From: Thermaerobacter subterraneus DSM 13965
Lineage (GTDB): Bacteria; Bacillota; Sulfobacillia; Thermaerobacterales; Thermaerobacteraceae
Assembly (NCBI RefSeq): GCF_000183545.2
Contig: NZ_JH976535.1
Coordinates: 859,890-923,889 of the forward strand
DNA: 64,000 bases
Reading direction: 5' to 3'
This document shows, one piece after another, positions 1 through 8,734 of the stretch (position 1 is the stretch's first letter; every line of letters starts with the position of its first letter). The notes below the pieces were generated by a model that saw only the letters and a list, made by a program, of their open reading frames with translations, did no database searches and was not told where the DNA came from. The position numbers were made by a program, and so were the translations under genes.

Positions 1-833
1 AGGTGGCCTCGCCGGACGACCTGGCCCGGCTGGTCGAGGAGCTGCGCCGGATGACGGGCGGCGTACCCATCGGCGTCAAGCTCTGCGCTGGCGACCTGGA
101 GGCCGACCTGCGGGCGGCGGTGGCGGCGGGAGTCGACTTCATCAGCATCGACGGGGCCAAGGGCAGCACGGGCAAGGGGTACCTCTTCACCATCAACGAC
201 TTCGGCCTGCCGGTCGTCTACGCGATCCCCGAGGCGGACCGCATCCTGCGGGAGCTGGGGGTGCGGGACCGGATCACCCTGATCGCCTCGGGGGGCCTCC
301 GGGACGGGGCGGACTTCCTCAAGGCCATGGCCCTGGGCGCCGATGCCTGCTACGTGGGCACGGCGATCCTGCTGGCCATGGTGCAGGCACAGATGGTGCG
401 CCTCATGCCCTACGCGCCGCCCTACGAGCTCTTCATCGCCAAGGGCCGCTACACCCACCTGTTCGACGGGGAGCAGGCGGCGATCCAGGCGGCCAACTAC
501 CTCAAGGCGTGCGTGCAGGAGATGGTGGAAGCGGCCCGTGCCCTGGGCCACGTCCGCCTGGCCGGCGTGGGCAAGGGCGACCTGCGGGCTCTGACCCGGG
601 AGGTGGCGGAGATCACCGGGGTGCCGCTGGCGTACCACCCCCGGACCGCGGGGCTCAGCCGGTTGCGGGGAACGCCCGCGCTGGTCGAACCGGCCGTGGA
701 CGGCCGGCCCCTGGGAGCCGGGGCGGCCCGGGAGCCTGCGCCGGCGCGGGGCCCGCGGGTGCCCGTGGCGCCGGGCGCAGCGACCGCCCACTCACAACCT
801 GGACCCAGAGGTCAAGGAGGCAACGACCCATGA
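1..833 (+). CDS. FMN-binding glutamate synthase-family protein, C-terminal part
   Basis: This is the C-terminal part of a GltB/GltS-type TIM-barrel protein; the gene is open at the window edge, so its start is not visible. The FMN/Fe-S glutamate synthase domain is recognised by the stretches GVPIGVKLCAGDLEADL, SIDGAKGSTGKGY and LIASGGLRDGADFLKAMALGAD, the usual phosphate-binding end of the barrel. The family catalyses reductive glutamate formation from 2-oxoglutarate, but stand-alone members are often of unknown substrate. The last 60 or so residues are Pro/Ala/Gly-rich and look like an unstructured tail. Its TGA overlaps the ATG of the ThDP enzyme (ATGA), so the two are translationally coupled. 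A decayed second copy lies at 8735-9115, in front of the second ThDP enzyme. Family call is firm; substrate is not. Confidence 0.85.
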   Translation, partial: VASPDDLARLVEELRRMTGGVPIGVKLCAGDLEADLRAAVAAGVDFISIDGAKGSTGKGYLFTINDFGLPVVYAIPEADRILRELGVRDRITLIASGGLRDGADFLKAMALGADACYVGTAILLAMVQAQMVRLMPYAPPYELFIAKGRYTHLFDGEQAAIQAANYLKACVQEMVEAARALGHVRLAGVGKGDLRALTREVAEITGVPLAYHPRTAGLSRLRGTPALVEPAVDGRPLGAGAAREPAPARGPRVPVAPGAATAHSQPGPRGQGGNDP

Positions 834-2740
834 CTTCCCGGCGGATGACCGTGGCCGACTACGTGGCGGCCGAGCTGGCAGAATGGGATATCCCCTGCCT
901 GTTCGGCGTGCCGGGGGACTCCATCATCCCGCTGCTCGAAGCGGTCCGGCAGAACCGCCGCCCGCGCTTTGTGGCCGCCCGCCACGAAGGGGCGGCGGCG
1001 ATCATGGCAGCGGCCTACGCCAAGCTGAGCGGCCAGATGGTCGCCTGCTGCAGCGACGCCGGCCCCGGCGCCGTGCAGATGCTGAACGGCGTGTACGATG
1101 CCGCCATGGACCGGGTGCCGCTGCTGGCCATCACCGGCGGCCTGCCCACGGCGAAGACCGCCACCCACTGGCCCCAGGACGCCAACCTGGACCTGGTCTA
1201 CACGGATGCCACGGTCTTCAACCACACCCTGGCGGCGGCCGGCCAGGCGACCCGCATCCTGCCCACGGCCTTGCGGGCGGCCTGGGAGCGCCCGGGCCCG
1301 GCCCGGGTGGGGCTGCCCGTGGACCTGCAGCGGCAGGAACTGGCCGGCGCCAAGCCCACCGGCAAGCCGGGCTACCTGAAGGCCGAACCGGCCCCCGACC
1401 AGCGGGAGATCGACGCGGCCCTGCACCTCTTGCGCACGGCCATGAAGCCGGTGATCCTGGCGGGCCGGGGCGCGCGGGCGGCCCGGGAGGCCCTGCTGGC
1501 CCTGGCTGAGGCCCTGGATGCTCCCATCGTGTCGACCCTGCCGGGACTCGGGGCGGTGCCGGCGGAGCACCGCCACTACTGCGGCGTGCTGGGGGAGGCA
1601 GGCACCCAGGCGGCGGCCGACGTCATGGGGGCGGCCGACGTGGCGCTGGTGGTGGGTTCGACCTGGTGGCAGCCGGCCTTCGTGCCCCGGGGGCTCAAGG
1701 TGATCCAGGTCGACATCCGGCGCGCCCACCTGGGCATGACCTTACCCGTTGAGGTGGCCCTGGCCGGCCCGGCGGAGACGGTGGTCTCCGCCTTGCGGGA
1801 CGGGATCAAGCCCCAGGCGCGGGAGAGCTGGCACGCCTTCTGGGAGCGGGCACGGGCGACCTGGCACGCGGAGCTCCAGGAAGCCGATGCGGCGGCCCAG
1901 GGCCGGGGCGCGGGTCCCGGAACCCGGGCAGGCGGGCGCGGTGGGGCCGCAGGCCGTGGCGGCCGGGCGGGGGAGGGTGTGCACCCGGCGGCGCTGATGA
2001 CCGTCCTCTCCGGGGTCGTCGATCCCGGGGCGGTGATCTGCGTCGACACCGGCCAGCACACCTACTGGTTCGGCCGCTACTTCTTCCCCGACCGGCAGAT
2101 GGTGCTGGTGTCCGGCCACTGGCGGACGGTGGGGTTCGCCCTGCCGGCCGCCATCGGCGCGGCCCTGGCCGCCCCGCGCCGGCCGGTGGTGGCCCTGGCC
2201 GGGGACGGCGGGCTGGGCATGACCTTGATGGAGTTCACCACGGCGGTGCGGGAGCGGCTGCCCATCGTGGTGATCTGCTGCAACGACGGCCGCTTCGCCG
2301 AAGAGGAGGAGCTGCAGGTGCGGGCGGGGGTGGAGCCCTTCGGCACCCGGTTCGTCAACCCGGACTTCGCCGCCTTTGCCGAGACGGCGGGCGGCGTGGG
2401 GATCCGTGTGGAAAGGGTTCGCGACCTGGAACCGGCCCTGGAACGGGCCCTGCGGGTCGACGGCCCCGTGCTGGTGGACGTGCGGGTGGCCCAGGTCACC
2501 TACCCGCGGCCCGAACCCGTGGCGCACCGGGATCCCTGGGCGGCGCGGACCGAGACGGAGACCCGGGAGGCGGCCACGGGAACGGCTTCGGACGAGATCG
2601 GCCGGTATGGCGATCCACGGCAGGGGGAGCGGACGTCGAGGGCACCGCAACCGCCGGCCGGGAGCCCACCAAGCCTGCGATGGTGGAGCCGGGGCCGGCA
2701 TCGGGATCGGGACCGCGACCGGGTGCCCGAACGGGTGTGA
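830..2740 (+). CDS. ThDP-dependent enzyme, acetolactate synthase/pyruvate oxidase-like (copy A)
   Basis: A 636-residue thiamine-diphosphate enzyme of the acetolactate synthase/PoxB/benzoylformate decarboxylase family. The ATG at 830 follows AAGGAGG (814-820) and overlaps the upstream stop codon. Domains run PYR (residues 7-175, catalytic glutamate E53 in RHEGAA), central DHS-like domain (about 195-330) and PP domain (about 385-565) with the GDGG motif at 458-461 followed by NDG, the metal/ThDP site. An Ala/Gly/Arg-rich insert near 360-385 and a basic Arg/Asp-rich tail after residue 570 are unlike standard members. Most residues are identical to the second copy at 9200-11035. Probably cytosolic decarboxylase or oxidase acting on a 2-oxo acid; the pairing with a glutamate-synthase-like protein is unexplained. 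The exact reaction cannot be read from sequence. Confidence 0.88.
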   Translation: MTSRRMTVADYVAAELAEWDIPCLFGVPGDSIIPLLEAVRQNRRPRFVAARHEGAAAIMAAAYAKLSGQMVACCSDAGPGAVQMLNGVYDAAMDRVPLLAITGGLPTAKTATHWPQDANLDLVYTDATVFNHTLAAAGQATRILPTALRAAWERPGPARVGLPVDLQRQELAGAKPTGKPGYLKAEPAPDQREIDAALHLLRTAMKPVILAGRGARAAREALLALAEALDAPIVSTLPGLGAVPAEHRHYCGVLGEAGTQAAADVMGAADVALVVGSTWWQPAFVPRGLKVIQVDIRRAHLGMTLPVEVALAGPAETVVSALRDGIKPQARESWHAFWERARATWHAELQEADAAAQGRGAGPGTRAGGRGGAAGRGGRAGEGVHPAALMTVLSGVVDPGAVICVDTGQHTYWFGRYFFPDRQMVLVSGHWRTVGFALPAAIGAALAAPRRPVVALAGDGGLGMTLMEFTTAVRERLPIVVICCNDGRFAEEEELQVRAGVEPFGTRFVNPDFAAFAETAGGVGIRVERVRDLEPALERALRVDGPVLVDVRVAQVTYPRPEPVAHRDPWAARTETETREAATGTASDEIGRYGDPRQGERTSRAPQPPAGSPPSLRWWSRGRHRDRDRDRVPERV

Positions 2741-2861
2741 ACGGGCGTACGGCCCGATTGGATGGCCGTGCGCAGCCGGCGCCGGTCGCGTTCCTCTTGG
2801 CGCGGTGGATCGTATTCGTGCGGTACATCGTGCCGCCCGTAGCCCGTGGTACGGCGTGAGG

Positions 2862-3108
2862 CTAGCCTATGGCGCGGTGCAGCCGGATGTAGCCGCCGGC
2901 GACGACGGCGCCCAGCACCGCAATGCCGATCAGGCCCACGACGCAGATCGTTCCGTGCCGCCTGCTCCACCTCGGGCGGAACCACGGTCACCGTTTCGGC
3001 GGCGGTCGCCGCAGGGCACGCGGCGACGACAGCGAGCACTGGAGCCAATACCACGGCGCGAGTTCTTAGGCGAGACGCACCCAGCGCTCGCATACGGACA
3101 CCACCCAT
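2862..3108 (-). pseudogene. Remnant of the secreted membrane-anchored protein (copy A)
   Basis: Read on the minus strand, an ATG at 3108 opens a signal-peptide-like segment (VVLAPVLAVVAACPAATAAE) followed by PPEVEQAARNDL. This matches the start of the intact protein at 12366-13181 (signal peptide, then PSEVEQAVRSDL). Immediately afterwards the frame changes, and the other frame reads VVGLIGIAVLGAVVAGGY then RLHRAIG and a stop at 2862. That matches the C-terminal membrane anchor of the intact protein (GVLGAAVGVGGYLWLRRASG). The roughly 200-residue middle is missing and the join is out of frame, so this is a decayed paralogue lying directly downstream of ThDP copy A. Confidence 0.7.
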
Positions 3109-3205
3109 CGGGGTCTGACACTGGCTACCAATCCTTTGGCTCGCCAACCGCCTTCCCCTTCTCAGACCCACACTCTTCAGCCTAGAGCCAGGAAGCCACG
3201 TGTCA

Positions 3206-4496
3206 ACTCAGCTAAAAATGTTACCCAACGGGTCCTGATCACTCACGTAAGGATGTTACCGAACACCTCAATCGGCGGACATGGTCGTTTCCGGGGGTTG
3301 CTGGAGGCCAGCGATCAGGTCGTCCAGCTCCCGATGGAGCTTTAGGGGGTTGAGAGACTGGCGAAGGGCCAGCCAGCGCGCCCGTTCCTCGGGCGAGAGC
3401 ACGTCGCGCTCGAGGATGCGATCCAGCGGGGGCCGGGCGGCGTCGTAGGATTTGCGCACCCGGGCGCCCTCCCGGACCTTGTTCTTGAGCTTCCGGGTTG
3501 GGAGGAACAGGTTGGCGTAGAGGTCCAAGCGGGCGTAGAGCCGGTTGAGCTGTTCGACCTGCTCGGGGCGGTCGTAGCGGGCATAGCCGACGATCTCCCG
3601 GACCAGCTGGCGGTTGCGCTGCTCGACGTGGGCGTTGTCGTTCTTGCGATAGGGGCGGCTGCGGGTGAACGTCAGGTGGTGCGCTTCGGCGTACCGGTGC
3701 AGGTGATGGTTGACGAACTCCGCGCCGTTGTCGGTGTGCAGGCCCCAGACGGGATAGGGCCATTGGGCGATCAGGTCCTGGATGGCTTCGTGGACGGCGC
3801 GCTGGCTTCGGCCGAGCAAGGCGCGGCGGCGGCTCCAGCCCGTCACGATGTCGACCATGCTGAGGGTGTACGCGTACTGGCCGGCGGTCGAGCCGCCGTT
3901 ATGTTCGACCAGATCGACCTCCAAGGCCCCGGGCCGGGCTTCGTCCCAGTCGTAGGTGGCCATGGGGATCTGGCTTTGCAGCAGCCCCGGTCGCGGACGA
4001 GGAAGCCGACGGCGCGGCTTGGGCGAGGGCATCGCAGCGAGGCGGCGGGCCAGGGTGGCGCGGCTGATCTGCCGAAGGGCGTCGCGAACGGCCCCGGTGA
4101 GGACCACTTCCCCATGGGCGGCCAGGTGCTCGGCCATGGGCAAGAGGACCGGGTGAAGCCGTTCGGCGCAAGGGTAGTCCAGCGCTTCCCAGACCCGCGC
4201 GATGACCGGCAAGGCCTCCAGGTAGCGCAGGGCCCGCTTGCGACGGCGCTTGGCCGGGGCCGGCGGCGTAGCCTGTCGGAGGACCCGGATCGCGTACTTG
4301 CGGTGATACCCACAGACTTGCTGGACTTCGTTCAGGATCTCGGTGCGTTCCCGGCGGGTTCGGGCCGCCCAATACCGTTCTCGCATGGTGGCGAGATACT
4401 CCCGGCGGCTGGCGAGCGACATTGGCACAGCACGTCCCTTCGGTAAGATTTCTCCGTGAGTGATCCGGGACCCCTTCGGTTACATTTTGGCTGAGT
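3206..4496 (-). mobile_element. Insertion sequence with rve-type transposase and about 55-bp inverted repeats
   Basis: A complete element of about 1.29 kb. The left end (3206-3264) and the reverse complement of the right end (4439-4496) align with only scattered mismatches over about 57 bases, starting ACTCAGC and ending TTACCGAA. Each end holds two copies of a TTACC-AA type motif about 35 bp apart (for example 3219-3229 and 3254-3264) and a shared central GATCACTCACG, which look like transposase-binding repeats. The single transposase gene fills the interior. No target duplication is obvious in the flanks (GTGTCA to the left, GATTGC to the right). The element sits between the decayed anchored-protein remnant and ldh. 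Confidence 0.82.
3268..4428 (-). CDS. Transposase, integrase-core (DDE, rve superfamily)
   Basis: A 386-residue transposase of the integrase-core type, close to IS481/ISNCY-like proteins in layout. The N-terminal 130 residues are basic and helical (DNA binding). The catalytic core has D172 (EVDLVEH), D233 (HTDNGAEF) and E269 (NAHVEQRN), spaced as expected for a DDE triad. The ATG at 4428 lies just inside the right inverted repeat. The coding sequence is intact with no frameshift, so the element may still be active. It would catalyse cut-and-paste or copy-out movement of the surrounding 1.29-kb element. The exact IS family name is uncertain. Confidence 0.88.
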   Translation of the reverse strand: MPMSLASRREYLATMRERYWAARTRRERTEILNEVQQVCGYHRKYAIRVLRQATPPAPAKRRRKRALRYLEALPVIARVWEALDYPCAERLHPVLLPMAEHLAAHGEVVLTGAVRDALRQISRATLARRLAAMPSPKPRRRLPRPRPGLLQSQIPMATYDWDEARPGALEVDLVEHNGGSTAGQYAYTLSMVDIVTGWSRRRALLGRSQRAVHEAIQDLIAQWPYPVWGLHTDNGAEFVNHHLHRYAEAHHLTFTRSRPYRKNDNAHVEQRNRQLVREIVGYARYDRPEQVEQLNRLYARLDLYANLFLPTRKLKNKVREGARVRKSYDAARPPLDRILERDVLSPEERARWLALRQSLNPLKLHRELDDLIAGLQQPPETTMSAD

Positions 4497-4654
4497 GATT
4501 GCGCGGTCTGGACGGGACACCAGGTACCGGTCAATGATGGTGGTATCAGCCTGGGGCAGGCCGCTTTGGCCCTGCGGCTGGCTCCCCCCGCGGCATAATC
4601 CGCCCGCCGGGGAAACGGCCTGGGGAACAGGACGGACGAGCGGAGGGATGTGCG

Positions 4655-5587
4655 ATGACCGCGAACCCCCCGGGGCACCGGCTGGGGGTAGTGGGTTGCG
4701 GTGCGGTGGGTTCGACTTTCGCGTATACGGCTCTCATCCGGGGGCTGGCCCAGGAACTGGTGCTGATCGACACCAACCGGGAGAAAGCCCTGGGCGATGC
4801 GCTGGACATGAGCCACGGCGCGCCCTTCCTGCCCCCCTGCCGTGTGGTGGCCGGGGACTACCCAGACCTGGCGGGTTGTCAGGTTGTGGTCATTGCCGCG
4901 GGGGTGGGGCAGCGGCCGGGGGAGACCCGGCTCCAGCTCCTGCAGCGGAACGCCCAGGTGATGGCGGAGGTGGTGCCGGCGATCGTACGGCACGCCCCTG
5001 ACGCCATCCTCCTGGTGGCGACCAATCCGGTGGATATCCTGGCCTACCAGGCCCACAAGATCTCCGGCCTCCCGGTGGAGCGGGTAGTGGGGTCCGGGAC
5101 GCTCCTGGACTCGGCCCGGTTCCGGTACCGGATCGGCCAGGAACTGGGCATCCACCCCCGGAGCATCCACGCCTATATCATCGGCGAGCACGGGGACTCC
5201 GAGGTACCCGTCTGGTCCGGCGCCACGGTGGCCGGAACCCGCTTGGGGGACCGGCCACCGCTGGGTCTCTCCCCGGAGCAGCGCCAGGCGATCTTCGCCG
5301 AGACCCGGGATGCCGCCTATCAGATCATCGCCGCCAAGGGGGCGACCTACTACGCCATCGCCCTGGCCCTGGCGCGGATTTGTGAAGCGATCCTCGGCGA
5401 CGAGAACAGTGTGCTGACCGTCTCCACCCTGGTGCCCCAATACGGGGTTTACATGGGGGTGCCCTGCGTGGTGGGCCGGCACGGCGCCCGGGGCCCCTTG
5501 CCCTTGACTCTGAGCCCGGAGGAGGCGCAGGCCCTGGACCGGTCCGCTGCGATCCTGCGGGAGACCCTCCAGGCCCTGGGGCTGTGA
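4655..5587 (+). CDS. ldh: L-lactate dehydrogenase
   Basis: NAD-dependent L-lactate dehydrogenase, 310 residues, the normal length. The Rossmann motif GCGAVG is at 14-19, with acidic D39 ending beta-2, which selects NAD over NADP. The substrate loop reads GQRPGETR: Q86 is the residue that separates lactate from malate dehydrogenases, and R92 is the loop arginine. The catalytic pair is D152 and H179 (in GEHGDSE), with R155 binding the substrate carboxylate. The enzyme interconverts pyruvate and L-lactate in the cytosol. The ATG follows a GGAGGG site. It stands alone between an IS element and the AadA-like gene. The same window also encodes respiratory-type Lut lactate oxidation proteins, so lactate could be both made and consumed. 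Confidence 0.93.
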   Translation: MTANPPGHRLGVVGCGAVGSTFAYTALIRGLAQELVLIDTNREKALGDALDMSHGAPFLPPCRVVAGDYPDLAGCQVVVIAAGVGQRPGETRLQLLQRNAQVMAEVVPAIVRHAPDAILLVATNPVDILAYQAHKISGLPVERVVGSGTLLDSARFRYRIGQELGIHPRSIHAYIIGEHGDSEVPVWSGATVAGTRLGDRPPLGLSPEQRQAIFAETRDAAYQIIAAKGATYYAIALALARICEAILGDENSVLTVSTLVPQYGVYMGVPCVVGRHGARGPLPLTLSPEEAQALDRSAAILRETLQALGL

Positions 5588-5749
5588 AGATCGTCGCCCG
5601 CAAGCACTTCCACGAATGTGGCCGTCGAGGAGGAACCGGAGGATAGACGGGAAATCGAGATCGTAAAGTAGGAGGAACGCGTCCGGTGCGCGCGAGCGGA
5701 GCAAGGGCTCGTGGGAGGAAGCGCGCTGTACGCACAAAGGGGACTACCC

Positions 5750-6586
5750 ATGCGATGGCCTGACTGTCCGCCCGCCGTTCGTGACACTGTCAGTGCCTTT
5801 GTAGACATTTCGCGGCTTGTGCTGGGCCCGGATTTCGTGGGAGTGTACCTGCACGGTTCACTGGCTCTCGGCGGTTTCAATCCCTGCCGCAGCGACGTGG
5901 ACCTCCTGGTGGTGAGCCAGCGCGATTCAGGTCCCGCCTTTCGGCGGGCGTTGGCATCCTGGCTGCTCGAATGGTCAGGGAATCCGTATCCTTTCGAGGT
6001 TCATGTGTTACAGCTAGCAGACCTCCACCCTTGGCGTCATCCCGCCCCGTTTACCTTCCACTACAGTGAGGCCTGGCGAGAGCGGGTGCGCGACGTTGTC
6101 GCCCGGGGTCTCGATCCCCGGGACGTCATGCCTCTTGTAGACCCGGACCTGGCCGCCCATGTGACCGTTGTGCGGGCACGGGGGATTGCCCTCTGTGGGG
6201 AGCCTATCGAAAGGGTGTTTCCGGCCGTTCCACCGGCCGATTACCGGGCGGCCATCCTGTCGGACGTAGCCGATCCACTGGCGGCTGTCACCGCGGACCC
6301 CGTCTACACGGTTCTCAACCTGTGCCGTATCACCCGCTACTTGCTGGATGGCAGCGTTACCGGTAAGGCCGAGGCCGGAGAGTGGGCGGCGGGAACATTT
6401 CCCGAGCCTCACCGGCAGGTGGTGGCTCAAGCACTGGCGGTGTACCGGGGCGAGGCCGTTGCCATGGGACTACCGTCCGAGCGCCTTGGCGACTTTGTGC
6501 GGTACGTGGCGCCGCGGTTGGGTTTGGCTCCACGGAACGCTTGGAAAAGGGTGTCATGGAAACGGGATCAGGAGACACGTTCATGA
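5750..6586 (+). CDS. AadA-like nucleotidyltransferase
   Basis: A 278-residue protein of the aminoglycoside nucleotidyltransferase (AadA) type. The Pol-beta fold signature is clear: GS at 36-37, then D49 and D51 in SDVDLLVV, the metal-binding aspartates. The C-terminal helical domain (DPVYTVLNLCR, then GKAEAGEW) matches the DUF4111 half of AadA proteins. These enzymes transfer AMP to streptomycin or spectinomycin, but many chromosomal members have no proven drug target. The ATG at 5750 follows AAAGGGG; a start at 5711 is possible but less good. Base composition is somewhat lower in GC than its neighbours, it sits between two insertion sequences, and its stop overlaps the next ATG. Acquisition by transfer is plausible but not shown. 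Confidence 0.8.
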   Translation: MRWPDCPPAVRDTVSAFVDISRLVLGPDFVGVYLHGSLALGGFNPCRSDVDLLVVSQRDSGPAFRRALASWLLEWSGNPYPFEVHVLQLADLHPWRHPAPFTFHYSEAWRERVRDVVARGLDPRDVMPLVDPDLAAHVTVVRARGIALCGEPIERVFPAVPPADYRAAILSDVADPLAAVTADPVYTVLNLCRITRYLLDGSVTGKAEAGEWAAGTFPEPHRQVVAQALAVYRGEAVAMGLPSERLGDFVRYVAPRLGLAPRNAWKRVSWKRDQETRS

Positions 6587-7167
6587 AAGAAGGGCACAAC
6601 CGCCTCCATGCCCTCGTTGTGGGCGGCACCGGAATGCTGCGGTGTGTCTCGTTAGAACTGGCCGCCCGCGGTCACGTCGTGTCGGTGGTGGCGCGGCGGC
6701 AGAGCCGGCTCGCCGCGCTGGTCCGGGCCGCGGCCGGCCGGAAGGGGACCATCTACCCCATCGCCCTCGACTACCGTGACACCGGCGCCCTTGAGACCGC
6801 CCTAGCCGATGCCCGGTCCCGCTTCGGCCCCTTCGAGCTAGCCGTCGCCTGGATCCATAGCACCGCGCCCGCCGCTCCCCTGACGGTGGCGCGCCTGGTT
6901 GGGAGCCCGGAGCGCCCCGGGCGCTTCTTCCACGTCCTGGGCAGGGCCGCGGCCGATCCCTCCCGGCCCGACCCCGAGCGGCGGGCCATGTTCGCATCCC
7001 TGCCCAACATCCGGTACCGGGAGGTCATCCTGGGCTTCGTCCTGGAGGGCCGGCGCTCACGCTGGCTCACCCACGAGGAGATCTCCGCCGGCGTGCTCGC
7101 GGCCGTTGATGCCGACCGGCCCCGGTTCATCGTCGGAACCGTGGAGCCGTGGGATCTGCGGCCGTGA
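6583..7167 (+). CDS. Rossmann-fold short-chain dehydrogenase-like protein
   Basis: A 194-residue single-domain protein starting HALVVGGTGML, an NAD(P)-binding Rossmann turn (GGTGM) preceded by a buried strand. VSVVARRQSRL follows at beta-2, with arginines that suggest NADP. It resembles the short SDR-like proteins of Bacillus that lack a clear YxxxK catalytic motif; no such motif is visible here either, so it may bind a nucleotide without acting as a dehydrogenase. The ATG at 6583 overlaps the AadA-like stop (ATGA) and has GGAG 8 bases upstream, so the two genes form a coupled pair. No specific function can be assigned. Confidence 0.7.
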   Translation: MKEGHNRLHALVVGGTGMLRCVSLELAARGHVVSVVARRQSRLAALVRAAAGRKGTIYPIALDYRDTGALETALADARSRFGPFELAVAWIHSTAPAAPLTVARLVGSPERPGRFFHVLGRAAADPSRPDPERRAMFASLPNIRYREVILGFVLEGRRSRWLTHEEISAGVLAAVDADRPRFIVGTVEPWDLRP

Positions 7168-7295
7168 AAGTTCGTGCCCGCCACACTAGCTGTTGACCTC
7201 ATCAGCGTCGTCCTCCACCGGCGTCTGCCGCACCGCTTGGTGCGTGCCACCGCTTGATGCGTCCCACAGACAACGTCTCCTGGGCCCCAGGACGC

Positions 7296-8706
7296 GCTAG
7301 AGTCCCAGGTGGTGGTGGAAAAGTTCGTGGCCGGACCGGCCGGCCCTGGTGACCCTTGACAAAAGAGGTCACCGGTGGCTCCCCTTCGGGTTGGACAAGA
7401 CCGCTTGAAGGGAGGGCAGCCACCGGTGACCGCTGACTTCAAGATGGCACTTCTCGAGCTTTTGCGCAAACACCAAGGCGAACCCGAAGCCGATGCCTTG
7501 CGCGAAGGACTTCGCTGGCTGGCCCAAAAGCTCATGGAGCTTGAGGTGAGCGAGCTTGTGGGCGCCGAACGGTACGAGCGCACCGAAACGCGCAAGACCT
7601 ACCGGAACGGGTATCGGGTCCGCCCCTGGGAGACCCGCCTCGGCTCCATCGAGCTGAAAATTCCCAAGCTCCGCAAGGGGTCCTACTTCCCCAGCCTGCT
7701 GGAGCGGCGCCGGCGCGCCGAGAAGGCCCTGGTGGCCGTCATTCAAGAGGCCTACGTCCACGGGGTGAGCACCCGGAAGGTCGACGAGCTGGTGCGGGCC
7801 CTGGGGCTGGATGGGGTCAGCAAGCGCGAGGTCTCTCGGCTCTGTGCCGAACTGGACGAGCGGATGGAGCGCTTTCGCAACCGCCCGTTGGAAGGCGAAT
7901 ACCCCTACCTCTGGCTCGACGCCAAGGCCATCAAGGTCCGCCAGGACGGCCGGGTGGTGAACATGGCCGCCGTCGTGGCCGTTGGGGTGAAGGCGAGCGG
8001 CGAGCGAGAGGTGCTGGGCTCCGACGTGGGGGCGGCGGAGACGTACGAGTTCTCGCAGGCCTTTTTGCGGAGCCTGGTGGCGCGGGGGCTGCGGGGCGTG
8101 CGGCTCGCCATCTCCGACGCCCACGAGGGCCTGAAGCGGGCCATTGCCGACGTGCTGACGGGGGCGAGCTGGCAGCGGTGCCGGGTTCACTTCATGCGGA
8201 ACCTCCTGGCCCGGGTCCCCAAGTACGCCCAGCCGGCGGTGGCCGCCCAGGTCCGCAGCATCTTCGCCCAGCCGGACGCGGTCACGGCCCGGCAGCGGCT
8301 CCAGCAGGTGGCCGACGAACTGGGGGCACGGTACCCCAAGGTCGCAGCGTTGTTGCACGAGGCCGAGAACGACGTCTTGGCCTACATGGCCTTCCCAGCC
8401 GAACATTGGCGACGGATCCACTCCACCAACGTCCTGGAGCGCTTGAACCGGGAACTGGCGCGACGGTGTGACGTCGTGGGGATCTTCCCGAACGTGGCTG
8501 CCGCGTTACGACTCCTGGGCGCCGTCCTCGAAGAGCAGCACGACGAATGGATCGCCTCCCGCAAGGACTTCAGTCCCGCATCGATGGCGAAGCTGGCGCC
8601 AGCGGACCCGTCTACGGAAAGGGACAATCTGGAGGAGGTGGTGAGGGGTTCCTGACATCACCCAACCCGACGGGGAGCGAATTTACACCCCTTGACGGGA
8701 CGCGAT
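7296..8706 (+). mobile_element. IS256-family insertion sequence with 9-bp target duplication
   Basis: The element is bounded by an identical 9-bp word, CCAGGACGC, at 7287-7295 and 8707-8715; IS256-family elements make 8-9-bp duplications. The ends just inside are imperfect inverted repeats: the left end has GTCCC, then GGTGGAAAAGTTCG (to about 7332), and the right end reversed has GTCCC, then GGGGTGTAAATTCG. The interior encodes one intact transposase. It lies immediately before the remnant of the second glutamate-synthase copy. Exact termini are inferred from the direct repeat. Confidence 0.72.
7426..8655 (+). CDS. IS256-family (mutator-type) transposase
   Basis: A 409-residue transposase, full length for the family. 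It starts at a GTG preceded by AAGGGAGGG (7408-7416). Family hallmarks are the N-terminal RYERTETRKTYRNGYR, the RNase-H-like core with aspartates in YLWLDAKAIKVR and LAISDAHEGL, the C/H-containing WQRCRVHFMRNLL insertion region, and the distal glutamate in STNVLERLNREL. The reading frame is uninterrupted, so the copy could be active. Family assignment is secure. Confidence 0.95.
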   Translation: MTADFKMALLELLRKHQGEPEADALREGLRWLAQKLMELEVSELVGAERYERTETRKTYRNGYRVRPWETRLGSIELKIPKLRKGSYFPSLLERRRRAEKALVAVIQEAYVHGVSTRKVDELVRALGLDGVSKREVSRLCAELDERMERFRNRPLEGEYPYLWLDAKAIKVRQDGRVVNMAAVVAVGVKASGEREVLGSDVGAAETYEFSQAFLRSLVARGLRGVRLAISDAHEGLKRAIADVLTGASWQRCRVHFMRNLLARVPKYAQPAVAAQVRSIFAQPDAVTARQRLQQVADELGARYPKVAALLHEAENDVLAYMAFPAEHWRRIHSTNVLERLNRELARRCDVVGIFPNVAAALRLLGAVLEEQHDEWIASRKDFSPASMAKLAPADPSTERDNLEEVVRGS

Positions 8707-8734
8707 CCAGGACGCCGAACCATCCCAGGTTCCT

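Noticed and set aside
5588-5749. Remnant of a small gene between ldh and the AadA-like gene
   Set aside because: A minus-strand frame reads a few protein-like words but lacks start, length and a family pattern; the stretch is too short to decide.
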